Assembly: GCA_025454075.1 (NCBI GenBank)
Contig: JALOPD010000206.1
Span: 1 to 15,440, forward strand
DNA length: 15,440 nt
Direction: 5' to 3'
Source: Desulfobacterales bacterium
GTDB taxonomy: Bacteria > Desulfobacterota > Desulfobacteria > Desulfobacterales > UBA2174_A
A model generated the notes under the pieces. That model was not told where the DNA came from. It did not search any database and saw only the letters and a program-made list of their open reading frames with translations. The translations under genes and the position numbers were made by a program. The first letter of the stretch is position 1; each line of letters starts with the position of its first letter. Shown here in pieces: positions 1 to 7,941 of the stretch.

Positions 1-879
1 AACTGCATGGGCGGCCCGCGGGAGAACGGGACGGCCGCGGCCGGGCGGCCGCCGGCCACCGCCCGGGCCTGCGGCGAGTGCCCCGCCTGCCGCAAGATAA
101 CGGCCGGCCGACACCCGGACGTCCTGAGAGTGGTGCCCGACGGGGCCCAGGTCAAAATCGAGCAGGTCCGGGACCTCTGCCAGTCGCTGGCCCTGAAACC
201 CTACGAGGCCAGGGTTCGGGTGGCGGTCATCGCCGAAGCCCATCGTCTGACCACGGCGGCCGGCAACGCGCTGCTGAAAATGTTGGAGGAGCCGCCGGAC
301 CGCACGGTGCTGATCCTGACCGCGCCGCAGACGGCCGACCTGCTGCCGACCGTCGTTTCCCGTTGCCGGCATCTGCGGTTCAAGCCGATTGCGCGAAAGC
401 ACCTGGCGGCCATGCTGGTCAGGGCCTACGGCTTCACGGCGGACGAGGCGGCGTTGACGGCGGCCATGGCCAACGGCAGCGTCACCCGTGCGCTGGCCAT
501 GCAGCGCAGCCACTGGGTTCGGCGGCGGAACTGGTTTTTATCCGAATTGGCCGCGCTGCCCCGGCAGCCGGTGGCCTCCCTGCTGGCGCTGGCGGAGCGA
601 GTGGCCCTGGCCAAGGAGGACATCCCCGACTACCTGGAGCTGGCGTCGTCCTGGGTGCGGGATCTGGCGGTGGCGCGGCACGACCCGGAACAGATCCTCC
701 ACCAGGACCTGCGGCCCGAGATCACGGCCGCCGCGCAAAGCGTGAGGCAGGGCTTCGTCCCCCTGGCGTCGACGGGCCTGGCAGAGACCCAGCGCCGCAT
801 TCAGGCCAACGCCAACCCGCGGCTCAGTCTGGAAGCGCTGTTCATCCGGTTGGCGGCGGCCATGCGCGCTGAAGAATGA
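1..879 (+). CDS. holB: DNA polymerase III delta prime subunit (HolB), 5' end outside window
   Basis: Clamp-loader subunit of the replicative polymerase: an AAA+ fold protein that helps load the beta sliding clamp onto primed DNA in the cytoplasm. The frame is open from the first base (N-C-M-G-G...), so the gene starts upstream and the Walker A region is not in view. Visible family features, numbered from the Met at base 7, are the zinc-knuckle cysteines (a Cys just before that Met, then A-C-G-E-C-P-A-C-R-K near 21-30), the conserved N-A-L-L-K-M-L-E-E-P-P helix near 87-97, and the S-R-C arginine-finger motif (V-V-S-R-C-R-H) near 116-122. The C-terminal half is the usual poorly conserved helical and collar part. 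ricT follows 68 nt downstream, the classic holB-ricT order. The ATG at 7 should not be taken as the true start, because it would remove the ATP-site domain. Confidence 0.9.
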   Translation, partial: NCMGGPRENGTAAAGRPPATARACGECPACRKITAGRHPDVLRVVPDGAQVKIEQVRDLCQSLALKPYEARVRVAVIAEAHRLTTAAGNALLKMLEEPPDRTVLILTAPQTADLLPTVVSRCRHLRFKPIARKHLAAMLVRAYGFTADEAALTAAMANGSVTRALAMQRSHWVRRRNWFLSELAALPRQPVASLLALAERVALAKEDIPDYLELASSWVRDLAVARHDPEQILHQDLRPEITAAAQSVRQGFVPLASTGLAETQRRIQANANPRLSLEALFIRLAAAMRAEE

Positions 880-947
880 CGTGCTTTTGAAACGCCGTCC
901 GCTTCGATGGCTTCGTGAAACGGGTGCCATCTGAAAGAGATATCGTC

Positions 948-1751
948 ATGGTGAAGATCGTCGGTGTTCGATTCAAAACGGCCGGTAAGATCTATGATTT
1001 CGACAGCGGGGCCTTTGTGCTGAACCCCGGGGACCACGTGATCGTGGAAACCGAGCAGGGGATGAGCCTGGGGACCGTGGCGACCGCGGCCCGGCGGGTC
1101 GAGGCGCTTCCGGCCGAAAAACCGCTCAAAAAAATCTATCGGCTGGCCACGGCCAAGGACCTCGAGCAGCTCGAAAAAAAGGCGGCCGATGAGAGGGCGG
1201 CGCACGCGTTCTGCCGCAAGTGCATCCGTGAACTCGGGCTGGAAATGAACCTGTTTGCGGTCGAAAAATCCTTCGACGGCAGCAAGTGCACCTTCTTTTT
1301 CACCGCCGAGGGGCGCATCGATTTCCGCCAGCTCCTCAAGGCACTGGTGAAGGAGCTGGGGGTCCGCATCGAAATGCGGCAGGTGGGCGTCCGCAACCAG
1401 ACCAAGATGTGCGGCGGCCTGGGCCGCTGCGGCCGCGAGCAGTGCTGCTCCTCCTACCTCGAAAAATTCGAGCCGGTGTCGATCCGTATGGCCAAGGAGC
1501 AGAGCCTGTCGCTCAACCCGACGAAGATATCGGGCCAGTGCGGCCGGCTCATGTGCTGCCTCGTCTATGAGTACGAGACCTACATGGAACTCAAGAAGGC
1601 GCTGCCCAAGGTCGGTTCGATCGTGAAGACCCCCAGCGGCCTTGGCAAGGTGATCCGTCAAAACGCGGTCGGCAGCCGCCTGACGGTGCGCCTGGAGGAC
1701 GGCTCCGAGATCGAAACGCCGGCCGAAAACATTCAGGTGCCGTCCGGGTAG
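948..1751 (+). CDS. ricT: PSP1-domain protein RicT (YaaT family)
   Basis: The RicT/YaaT family is best known from Bacillus subtilis, where RicT works with RicA and RicF in an iron-sulfur-binding complex that affects RNA processing and phosphorelay output. Its role in proteobacteria is less clear. The 267-aa product has the family's signature cysteines: C89 and C92 (F-C-R-K-C), C155, C161, C166 and C167 (M-C-G-G-L-G-R-C-G-R-E-Q-C-C), and C198, C203 and C204 (S-G-Q-C-G-R-L-M-C-C), with L-N-P-T-K-I just before the last cluster. I chose the ATG at 948 (M-V-K-I-V-G-V-R-F) because homologues begin there. An in-frame upstream start at 915 would add 11 unrelated residues, and the ribosome site (AGAGA) is weak either way. 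It sits between holB and metG, a long-conserved neighbourhood. No ricA or ricF is visible here. Confidence 0.9.
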   Translation: MVKIVGVRFKTAGKIYDFDSGAFVLNPGDHVIVETEQGMSLGTVATAARRVEALPAEKPLKKIYRLATAKDLEQLEKKAADERAAHAFCRKCIRELGLEMNLFAVEKSFDGSKCTFFFTAEGRIDFRQLLKALVKELGVRIEMRQVGVRNQTKMCGGLGRCGREQCCSSYLEKFEPVSIRMAKEQSLSLNPTKISGQCGRLMCCLVYEYETYMELKKALPKVGSIVKTPSGLGKVIRQNAVGSRLTVRLEDGSEIETPAENIQVPSG

Positions 1752-1849
1752 CTTGAACGTGCCGGGGATTTTTCATGCCGGGCGATGTCGCACGAAGCCT
1801 CAGGGGTCGGAGGTGGCGGACCTTCGCACCGCAGCGGCCGAATCGCTTC

Positions 1850-1879
1850 GAACCCTGAACCTTGAACCCGTTGAACCTT
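1850..1879. repeat. degenerate GAACC(C/T)T tandem repeat
   Basis: Four successive copies of a short unit lie upstream of metG: GAACCCT, GAACCTT, GAACCCGTT and GAACCTT (three 7-mers and one 9-mer). The tract ends 20 nt before the metG start. It is in the 148-nt gap between ricT and metG, which otherwise shows no gene. Its function is unknown; it may be simple intergenic repeat drift. Confidence 0.6.
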
Positions 1880-1899
1880 CTCTGCTATAGGACACCTCC

Positions 1900-3813
1900 A
1901 TGGCTTTTTACGTCACCACCCCGATCTATTATGTGAACGCCCGGCCGCACCTCGGTCACGCCTACACCACGATCGTCGCCGACGTGGTCAGCCGCTTCCA
2001 CGCCATGCGATCCGAAGAGGTCTTCTTCCTGACCGGGACCGACGAGCACGGCGACAAGGTCGTCCGGGCCGCCCAGAAGGAGGGCATGACGCCCCGGGCC
2101 TACGTCGACCGGATCAGCCGGCTGTTCCGCGACCTGTGGCCGGACCTGAACGTCCGGCCCAGCCGGTTCATCCGCACCACGGACGAAAGCCACATGGCCG
2201 TCGTCTCGCAGGTGCTGCAGCGCATCCACGACGCCGGCGACATCTACTTCAGCGAGTACGAGGGGCTTTACTGCTTCGGCTGCGAGCGCTTCTACACCGA
2301 GCGTGAACTCGTGGACGGCAAGTGCCCGGATCACCAGACCGAGCCCGAGACCATCCGGGAGTCGAACTATTTCTTCCGCATGAGCCGCTACCAGCAGTGG
2401 CTCATCGACCACATCGCGGCCCACCCCGACTTCATCCGGCCGGAGCGCTACCGCAACGAGGTGCTGGCGTTTTTGAGGGAGCCCCTCGGCGACCTGTGCA
2501 TCTCGCGGCCGAAATCGCGCCTGACCTGGGGGATCACCCTGCCCTTCGACGAGCAGTACGTGACCTACGTCTGGTTCGACGCGCTGCTCAACTATGTCTC
2601 GGCCCTGGGCTACCCGGACGGCGAACGCTTCCGCACTTTCTGGCCGGCCGCCCAGCACATCGTCGCCAAGGACATCCTCAAGCCCCACGGCATCTACTGG
2701 CCCTGCATGCTCAAGGCCGCCGGCATCCCGGTCTACCGGCACTTGAACGTGCACGGCTACTGGAACGTCGACCAGGGCAAGATGTCCAAGAGCATCGGCA
2801 ACGTGGTCGAGCCGCTGCAGATGAAGGACGCCTACGGGCTCGACGCCTTTCGCTTTTTTCTCATCCGCGAGATGACCTTCGGCCTCGACTCCAACTTCAG
2901 CGAAGCCGCGCTGGTGCAGCGCCTCAACTCGGACCTCGCCAACGACCTGGGCAACCTCTTCTCCCGCGTGATCTCCATGACCCACAAGTACTTCGGCGGC
3001 GTCGTGCCCGAAGTCGACCCCGAGATGGGTCGGCAATACGGCCTGGGGCTCGGCCCCGAAGCCCTGCGCACCATCGCCGAGTACGAACGCGCCATGAACG
3101 GCTTCGAGCTGCACAAGGCGCTCGCCGCCGCCTGGGAGTTCATCGGCCGGATGAACAAGGCCGTCGACGTCAGCGCCCCCTGGGAGCTCGCCAAGAAAAA
3201 AGCCACCCTCAAGCAGCTCGAAGCCGTGATGAACAGCCTGCTCAAAGGGCTGCGGCTGATCTCGGGCCTGATCTACCCGGTGATGCCGGAGACCGCCGCA
3301 CGCATGCAGAAGCACCTGGGGCTGGACCCCGATGCCCCATTCTATTTACTGGACGACCTAAAGCTGTGGAAACCGGTTCCCGCCGGCACCCGGCTCCCCA
3401 AATCCGTCATGCTCTTCCCGCGCATCGAGGCGGATGCGCCGGTGCCGGAAACCGTGGCGGGTGAGGCCCCGCCGCCGGCGCTGGATATCAAGCCGGAGAT
3501 CGACATCGACGACTTCCGCAAGGTCGACCTGCGGGTGGCCACCGTCCTGCGCGCGGAACCGGTCCCGAAAGCCAAGAAGCTGCTCAAGCTGGAGATCGAC
3601 ATGGGCGAGCGCAGGACCATCGTGGCCGGCATCGCCGAGCACTACACGCCCGAGTCGCTCGCCGGCCGGCAGGTGATCGTGGTCGCCAACCTCAAGCCGG
3701 CCAAGCTCATGGGGGTGGTTTCCCAGGGCATGCTGCTCGCCGCGGGCGAGGCCGCCGGACCGGTGCTGGTCCTGCCCGACAAAACCGTGACGCCGGGCAC
3801 CCCGCTGAAGTAG
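1900..3813 (+). CDS. metG: methionyl-tRNA synthetase with C-terminal tRNA-binding domain
   Basis: Class Ia aminoacyl-tRNA synthetase that charges tRNA(Met) with methionine in the cytoplasm. The 637-aa sequence has the full set of motifs: H-L-G-H (17-20, the HIGH signature), a single zinc knuckle with C125, C128, C142 and H145, and K-M-S-K-S (294-298). A helical anticodon-binding domain follows (about 360-510), then after a Pro/Ala-rich linker the EMAPII/Trbp111-like OB-fold tRNA-binding domain (about 530-637, with D-F-R-K-V-D-L-R-V-A and L-K-P-A-K-L-M-G-V-V-S-Q-G-M). The length fits the dimeric form carrying this appended domain. The start is supported by M-A-F-Y-V-T-T-P-I-Y-Y, typical of the family, and by an AGGA 7 nt upstream (1889-1892). 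It lies downstream of holB and ricT, as in many bacteria, but 148 nt separate it from ricT. Confidence 0.97.
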   Translation: MAFYVTTPIYYVNARPHLGHAYTTIVADVVSRFHAMRSEEVFFLTGTDEHGDKVVRAAQKEGMTPRAYVDRISRLFRDLWPDLNVRPSRFIRTTDESHMAVVSQVLQRIHDAGDIYFSEYEGLYCFGCERFYTERELVDGKCPDHQTEPETIRESNYFFRMSRYQQWLIDHIAAHPDFIRPERYRNEVLAFLREPLGDLCISRPKSRLTWGITLPFDEQYVTYVWFDALLNYVSALGYPDGERFRTFWPAAQHIVAKDILKPHGIYWPCMLKAAGIPVYRHLNVHGYWNVDQGKMSKSIGNVVEPLQMKDAYGLDAFRFFLIREMTFGLDSNFSEAALVQRLNSDLANDLGNLFSRVISMTHKYFGGVVPEVDPEMGRQYGLGLGPEALRTIAEYERAMNGFELHKALAAAWEFIGRMNKAVDVSAPWELAKKKATLKQLEAVMNSLLKGLRLISGLIYPVMPETAARMQKHLGLDPDAPFYLLDDLKLWKPVPAGTRLPKSVMLFPRIEADAPVPETVAGEAPPPALDIKPEIDIDDFRKVDLRVATVLRAEPVPKAKKLLKLEIDMGERRTIVAGIAEHYTPESLAGRQVIVVANLKPAKLMGVVSQGMLLAAGEAAGPVLVLPDKTVTPGTPLK

Positions 3814-3887
3814 ATCGGCCGGAGGGGTGATTCCTTCTCCAACCGTTGCCTACCCGGCTTCGACGACTATCCTTACGCTTAATTTTA

Positions 3888-3925
3888 GGCGCCCTAATCA
3901 TGTTGGGCGCTATCGGCACTTTTTT
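3888..3925 (+). terminator. weak rho-independent terminator candidate after metG
   Basis: GCGCCC (3889-3894) pairs perfectly with GGGCGC (3905-3910) across a 10-nt loop, with a possible closing G-T pair. A run of six T lies at 3920-3925. The T-run begins about 10 nt after the stem instead of directly after it, and the stem is only 6-7 bp, so termination may be weak. It is placed about 75 nt after the metG stop, and the local sequence is more AT-rich than the flanking genes. Confidence 0.4.
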
Positions 3926-4063
3926 CTGCTTCGAGTTTCGTGCTTTGCAATTCGAATTTGTTCGCGGCGGGTCCGGGTCGGGTTATTAGGCATGTTTCCT
4001 GCATTCCTGTAATCCATTTGACCGAACCGGTTCGCGACACCACCCCTTGAATTGAGGATGGCC

Positions 4064-7000
4064 ATGAAATCCTGCCTTCGACGCCTTCTCTTTTTTGCCC
4101 GGCCGGCCCTGCGCGCGGGGATTTTCCGGCTGCGCTGCGGGCTGAAGACCCCCGTTTACTTCGGCCGCTGCTTGTCCCGCGTCCCGGCCGGCGCGCTGGT
4201 GGTTTTTCCCCTGCAGCGCACCCGGCTCGGCTGCGGCATCGCCGGGATCGTGGCCTTGAAGCGGCCGGCCTCGCCGGCGCCGGGGCTTTCCATGCCCGAT
4301 GTCGCCGCGCTGGCGGAGCGGGTGGCCGCCCGCGGGTTCGATGCCTGCTCCTCGGCCGACGGCCGCCTGGCCGAAGACTACCTCGGCGGGGCGGAGGGGA
4401 TCGAGGCGCTCTGGCAGTCGGCCCTGGGGCTTAAACGCCAGGAGGCCTTCGGCGCCATCTTCGCCGACGGCGCCCTCCAGTCCGCAATCGCCGGCCTTGC
4501 CGCCGCGCTGGCCGAACGCGCCGAGGTGGAAGGCCGGCGCTTCGCGGAGCACATGGGCCGCCTGAGCGCCGTTGATGCCGACCGCATGTCCCAGCAGGTC
4601 GAGCGGCTGCGCGACATCGCCTGGTGCCTGCGCGCGGAGGTCCTGGGCAATCTCGCCAAGGTCCGTGAGCTGGCCGCGGGCTCGGGCGGCCAGGCGCCGG
4701 CGCGGGCCATTCCGGTGTTCCGCAACCTGAACGCCGTGCTGAACAGCATCGACCGCATGGAAGTGCGCGGCCGGGATTCGGCCGGCGTTTCCCTCCTTTT
4801 CACCCTGCTGCCGGCGGACTACGAGCGCTTCATCGCGGCGCTGGAAAAAGACGGCCGGCAGGCCGAGTTCGCCCGCCGCGGGCGGACGGAACCGCTCTTG
4901 AACCGAAGCATCAGCGTGCACCGCGGTGCCGGCTCCGTCGCCGTGGCGTTCACGTACAAGGTGGCCGTCGAGATCGGCCGCCTGGGGGACAACATCCGGT
5001 TCCTGCGCCGCGAGATCGCCTCCGACCCGATCCTACAGGCCATGGCCGGGTTCCCGGCCGAGTTTCACACGGTCAACGCCCACACCCGCTGGGCGTCGGT
5101 CGGCGCGATCACCGAAGCCAACTGCCACCCGGTGGACAACCGGCTGATCGACGGCGCCGCGGGCGAGGCGGGCATCATCCACACCTGCCTCAACGGCGAC
5201 ATCGATAATTTCCACGAGCTCCGGGAGGTCTTCGAACGCGACGGCCGCCGCATCCACGCGGAGGTCACCACCGACACCAAGATCATCCCGCTGCAGGTCG
5301 GCCACTACCTGCGGCAGGGCTTCGACGTGGGCGAGGCCTTTCGCCGCGCGGTCAACGACTTCAAGGGGTCCCACGCCATCGCCATGCACACCGATCTCGC
5401 GCCGGGCAAGCTGTTCCTGGCCCAGCGGGGCAGCGGCCAGGCGATCTTTGTCGGCATCGCCGCCGGCCACTACATGCCCACCTCGGAGGTCTACGGGTTC
5501 ATCGAGGAGACCCAGGAGTACATCAAGCTCGACGGCGAATCCGTCGTCGAGGGCCGGCACGGCAAGACGCAGGGGCAGATCGTCGTCCTGGACCAGCGCT
5601 CGGCGGGCGGCGTCGAAGGGCTCAGCGCCATGGCCTACGACGGCACGCCGCTGGCGCTGACCGCCCGGAACCTCAAACGCACGGCCCTCACCTCGCGGGA
5701 CATCGACCGCCAGGACTACCCGCACTATTTCCTGAAGGAGATCTCGGAATCACCGGCCTCGGTGGAAAGGACCCTGCAGAACCGCTGGAAGATCAAGGAG
5801 GACGGCCGACGCCGGATGGTCGTCGCGCTGGACGAGCGCGTGGTTCCGGAGGCCGTCAACGCCGCGCTGCGCGACGGCGCCATCCGCCGCATCTATTTCA
5901 TCGGCCAGGGGACGGCCGGGGTGGCCGCCCTGGCCTGCGCCAACATCCTGGGCGTCTACCTCAACGACCCGGCCATCCACGTCCAGGCCCTCAAGGCCTC
6001 GGAGTTCAGCGGCTTTGCCCTGAGCGAGGAGAGCGACGGGCGGGCCATGGCGGACGTCCTGGTCATCGCCATTAGCCAATCGGGCACCACCACCGACACC
6101 AACCGCTCGGTGGACATGGTGCGGCAGCGCGGGGCCCACACCCTGGCCATCGTCAACCGCCGGGACTCGGATTTGACCTTCAAGGTGCACGGCGTCATGT
6201 ACACGAGCAGCGGCCGCGACATCGAGATGTCGGTCGCCTCCACCAAGGCCTTTTATGCCCAGATCGTCGCCGGCGCCCTGCTGGGCCTGCACATCGCGCG
6301 GCTCAAGGGCCGGCGGGACGAGGCCTTCGTGTCGGCCGAGATCGAGCGGCTGCGCGCCCTGCCCGGGCACATGCGCCGCGTCCTCGCGATGGCCGATCGC
6401 ATCAAGGCCTCGGCGTCGCGGCTGGCCGTGACCAAGACCTACTGGGCCGCGGTGGGCAGCGGCCCCAACAAGGCCTCGGCCGACGAAACCCGCATCAAGC
6501 TGAGCGAGCTCTGCTACAAGACCATCTCCTCGGACTACGTCGAGGACAAGAACGATCTGTCCTCGGAGCCGCTGATCATTATATGCGCGGCCGGCACCCG
6601 GCCCACCGTCATCGGCGACATCATCAAGGACACGGCCATCTTCAAGGCCCACAAGGCCACCCCGGTGGTGATCTGCGACGAGGGCGAAGACCGCTTCGAC
6701 CCCTATGCCGCGGACGTCTTCCAGGTGCCCGCGGTCGGCGAGCACCTCGCCCCCATCCTGAACACCCTGGTCGGCCACCTGTGGGGCTATTTCGCCGCCC
6801 TGTCGATCCACGAGGGCTCACGCTTTCTCTACCGCTTCCAGGAAGAGGTGCAGCAGACCATCGGCGAGGCCGGCCGCACCGGCGTCGACATGGTCGAACT
6901 GGTCCTCGGGCAAAGCTTTCGCGAAAAGGTCGCCTCCTTCTATTCCGAGTTCCGCCGGAAGCGGGCCCGCCGCGAGTTTCCGGTCACCGTGGGCTACGAC

Positions 7001-7810
7001 GCCGCCACGGACCTGACGCTGCTGCTGAAGTACCTCGCGGGCCGCCTGCCGGGGTCCGACTTCGAACTCGATTTCGGCATGAAAGGCACCGCCGCCAACA
7101 TGGTCCAGGCGCTGCTCGACCGCCTCGGGGAGGCCGTCGGCCTCCTGGCGCGGCCCGTGGACGCCATCAAACACCAGGCCAAGACCGTCACCGTGGGGAC
7201 CAGCCGCATCAGCGAGCAACTGGAGGGCATCGTCTTTGCGGCCCTCGCGGCCGAAAATCTTTCCGTATCGCAGCTGACCCCCGCCAACCTGATCGTGCTG
7301 AAAAATGCGCAGGGGGTCATCCGCGAAATCGAAGGCTCCGTCCTGTACCGCATCGCCGGGCTGAACCTCCTGGGCGAGCCGGACGACCACACCACCATCG
7401 AGGTGCTGAACAAACGCGGCAAGACCGCCGCCGTCCCCTCCCGGGTGGAAACGGACCAGAGCCTCAAGGGCAGCAAACGCATCATCGTGCGCCAGGGCAA
7501 CGTCTACCTCGGCAAGGGCCGCAAGGACGACCGCAGCATCCTGGTGATCCCCCTGCTCTCCGCCGCGCCCTCCAGCGCCGGCAAAATCGACCACTTGCTG
7601 CTCCTGCACGTCCGATTCAAGGAAAGCGTCCCCTTGAACCAGAAAATCCGAACGCTCGGCGGAAAGTATGAGCACATCAAGAACATCGTCCAGGAAAACA
7701 GCGTTGCCTGGGAGGACGCCCTGCTCGACCGGGTGCCGGTCGAGGAGCTCTTCGGCCGCTCGGCGGAGAAGGTCGGCGAGTTCATCGTCGGCGAGGTGAA
7801 GAAGCGCTGA
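4064..7810 (+). CDS. giant GlmS-like protein: split glutaminase, two SIS domains, novel C-terminal region
   Basis: The plan is that of glutamine-fructose-6-phosphate aminotransferase, but the protein is twice as long (1248 aa against about 600). Visible parts: C-G-I-A-G-I (57-62), matching the GlmS nucleophile segment; R-G-R-D-S-A-G (235-241), matching R-G-Y-D-S-A-G; H-T-R-W-A-S (340-345); and C-L-N-G-D-I-D-N (from 375), with the oxyanion-type Asn-Gly. SIS domain 1 begins near 554, with I-S-Q-S-G-T-T (670-676) and V-A-S-T-K-A-F. SIS domain 2 begins near 790. Residues from about 930 match nothing I know. Insertions of about 150 and 60 residues separate the glutaminase motifs. The GlmS E-L-K-H-G-P motif is replaced by E-D-K-N-D-L-S-S-E-P, so the sugar-phosphate substrate may differ. 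The start at 4064 is chosen for GAGG 6 nt upstream (4054-4057); TTG 4052, ATG 4058 and GTG 4199 are alternatives. An amidotransferase or sugar-phosphate enzyme is likely; the exact reaction is unknown. Confidence 0.8.
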   Translation: MKSCLRRLLFFARPALRAGIFRLRCGLKTPVYFGRCLSRVPAGALVVFPLQRTRLGCGIAGIVALKRPASPAPGLSMPDVAALAERVAARGFDACSSADGRLAEDYLGGAEGIEALWQSALGLKRQEAFGAIFADGALQSAIAGLAAALAERAEVEGRRFAEHMGRLSAVDADRMSQQVERLRDIAWCLRAEVLGNLAKVRELAAGSGGQAPARAIPVFRNLNAVLNSIDRMEVRGRDSAGVSLLFTLLPADYERFIAALEKDGRQAEFARRGRTEPLLNRSISVHRGAGSVAVAFTYKVAVEIGRLGDNIRFLRREIASDPILQAMAGFPAEFHTVNAHTRWASVGAITEANCHPVDNRLIDGAAGEAGIIHTCLNGDIDNFHELREVFERDGRRIHAEVTTDTKIIPLQVGHYLRQGFDVGEAFRRAVNDFKGSHAIAMHTDLAPGKLFLAQRGSGQAIFVGIAAGHYMPTSEVYGFIEETQEYIKLDGESVVEGRHGKTQGQIVVLDQRSAGGVEGLSAMAYDGTPLALTARNLKRTALTSRDIDRQDYPHYFLKEISESPASVERTLQNRWKIKEDGRRRMVVALDERVVPEAVNAALRDGAIRRIYFIGQGTAGVAALACANILGVYLNDPAIHVQALKASEFSGFALSEESDGRAMADVLVIAISQSGTTTDTNRSVDMVRQRGAHTLAIVNRRDSDLTFKVHGVMYTSSGRDIEMSVASTKAFYAQIVAGALLGLHIARLKGRRDEAFVSAEIERLRALPGHMRRVLAMADRIKASASRLAVTKTYWAAVGSGPNKASADETRIKLSELCYKTISSDYVEDKNDLSSEPLIIICAAGTRPTVIGDIIKDTAIFKAHKATPVVICDEGEDRFDPYAADVFQVPAVGEHLAPILNTLVGHLWGYFAALSIHEGSRFLYRFQEEVQQTIGEAGRTGVDMVELVLGQSFREKVASFYSEFRRKRARREFPVTVGYDAATDLTLLLKYLAGRLPGSDFELDFGMKGTAANMVQALLDRLGEAVGLLARPVDAIKHQAKTVTVGTSRISEQLEGIVFAALAAENLSVSQLTPANLIVLKNAQGVIREIEGSVLYRIAGLNLLGEPDDHTTIEVLNKRGKTAAVPSRVETDQSLKGSKRIIVRQGNVYLGKGRKDDRSILVIPLLSAAPSSAGKIDHLLLLHVRFKESVPLNQKIRTLGGKYEHIKNIVQENSVAWEDALLDRVPVEELFGRSAEKVGEFIVGEVKKR

Positions 7811-7887
7811 AGCCGCATCAAGAGGAGATGCCCGACCCGTGACCCGCGAGGCCCGAACGGAAAGGGGTGGTTTTTTGTCCCGTCTCA

Positions 7888-7896
7888 TGGTATAAG
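7888..7896 (+). promoter_or_regulatory. extended -10 promoter candidate for the response regulator
   Basis: TGGTATAAG fits an extended -10 element (TG-N-TATAAT with one mismatch) 46 nt upstream of the response-regulator start. No convincing -35 hexamer is present at the usual distance, as often tolerated with extended -10 elements. It lies in the 131-nt gap after the giant GlmS-like gene, so the regulator probably has its own promoter. Confidence 0.45.
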
Positions 7897-7941
7897 TCGA
7901 ATTGAAGGAAAAGGGTCCAGCGCGGAGGCTTGCGGTCGCAG

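Noticed and set aside
1862..1891. Promoter for metG (TTGAAC, 18 nt, TATAGG)
   Set aside because: Transcription would start about 2 nt before the ATG and remove the AGGA ribosome site; the -35 match comes from the repeat tract.
1885..3315. 476-codon open frame on the minus strand
   Set aside because: It lies opposite metG and shows no domain pattern; a high-GC shadow.
5750..7888. Two long minus-strand open frames opposite the GlmS-like gene
   Set aside because: The + strand carries recognisable glutaminase and SIS motifs through the region; the minus-strand translations are low-complexity shadows.
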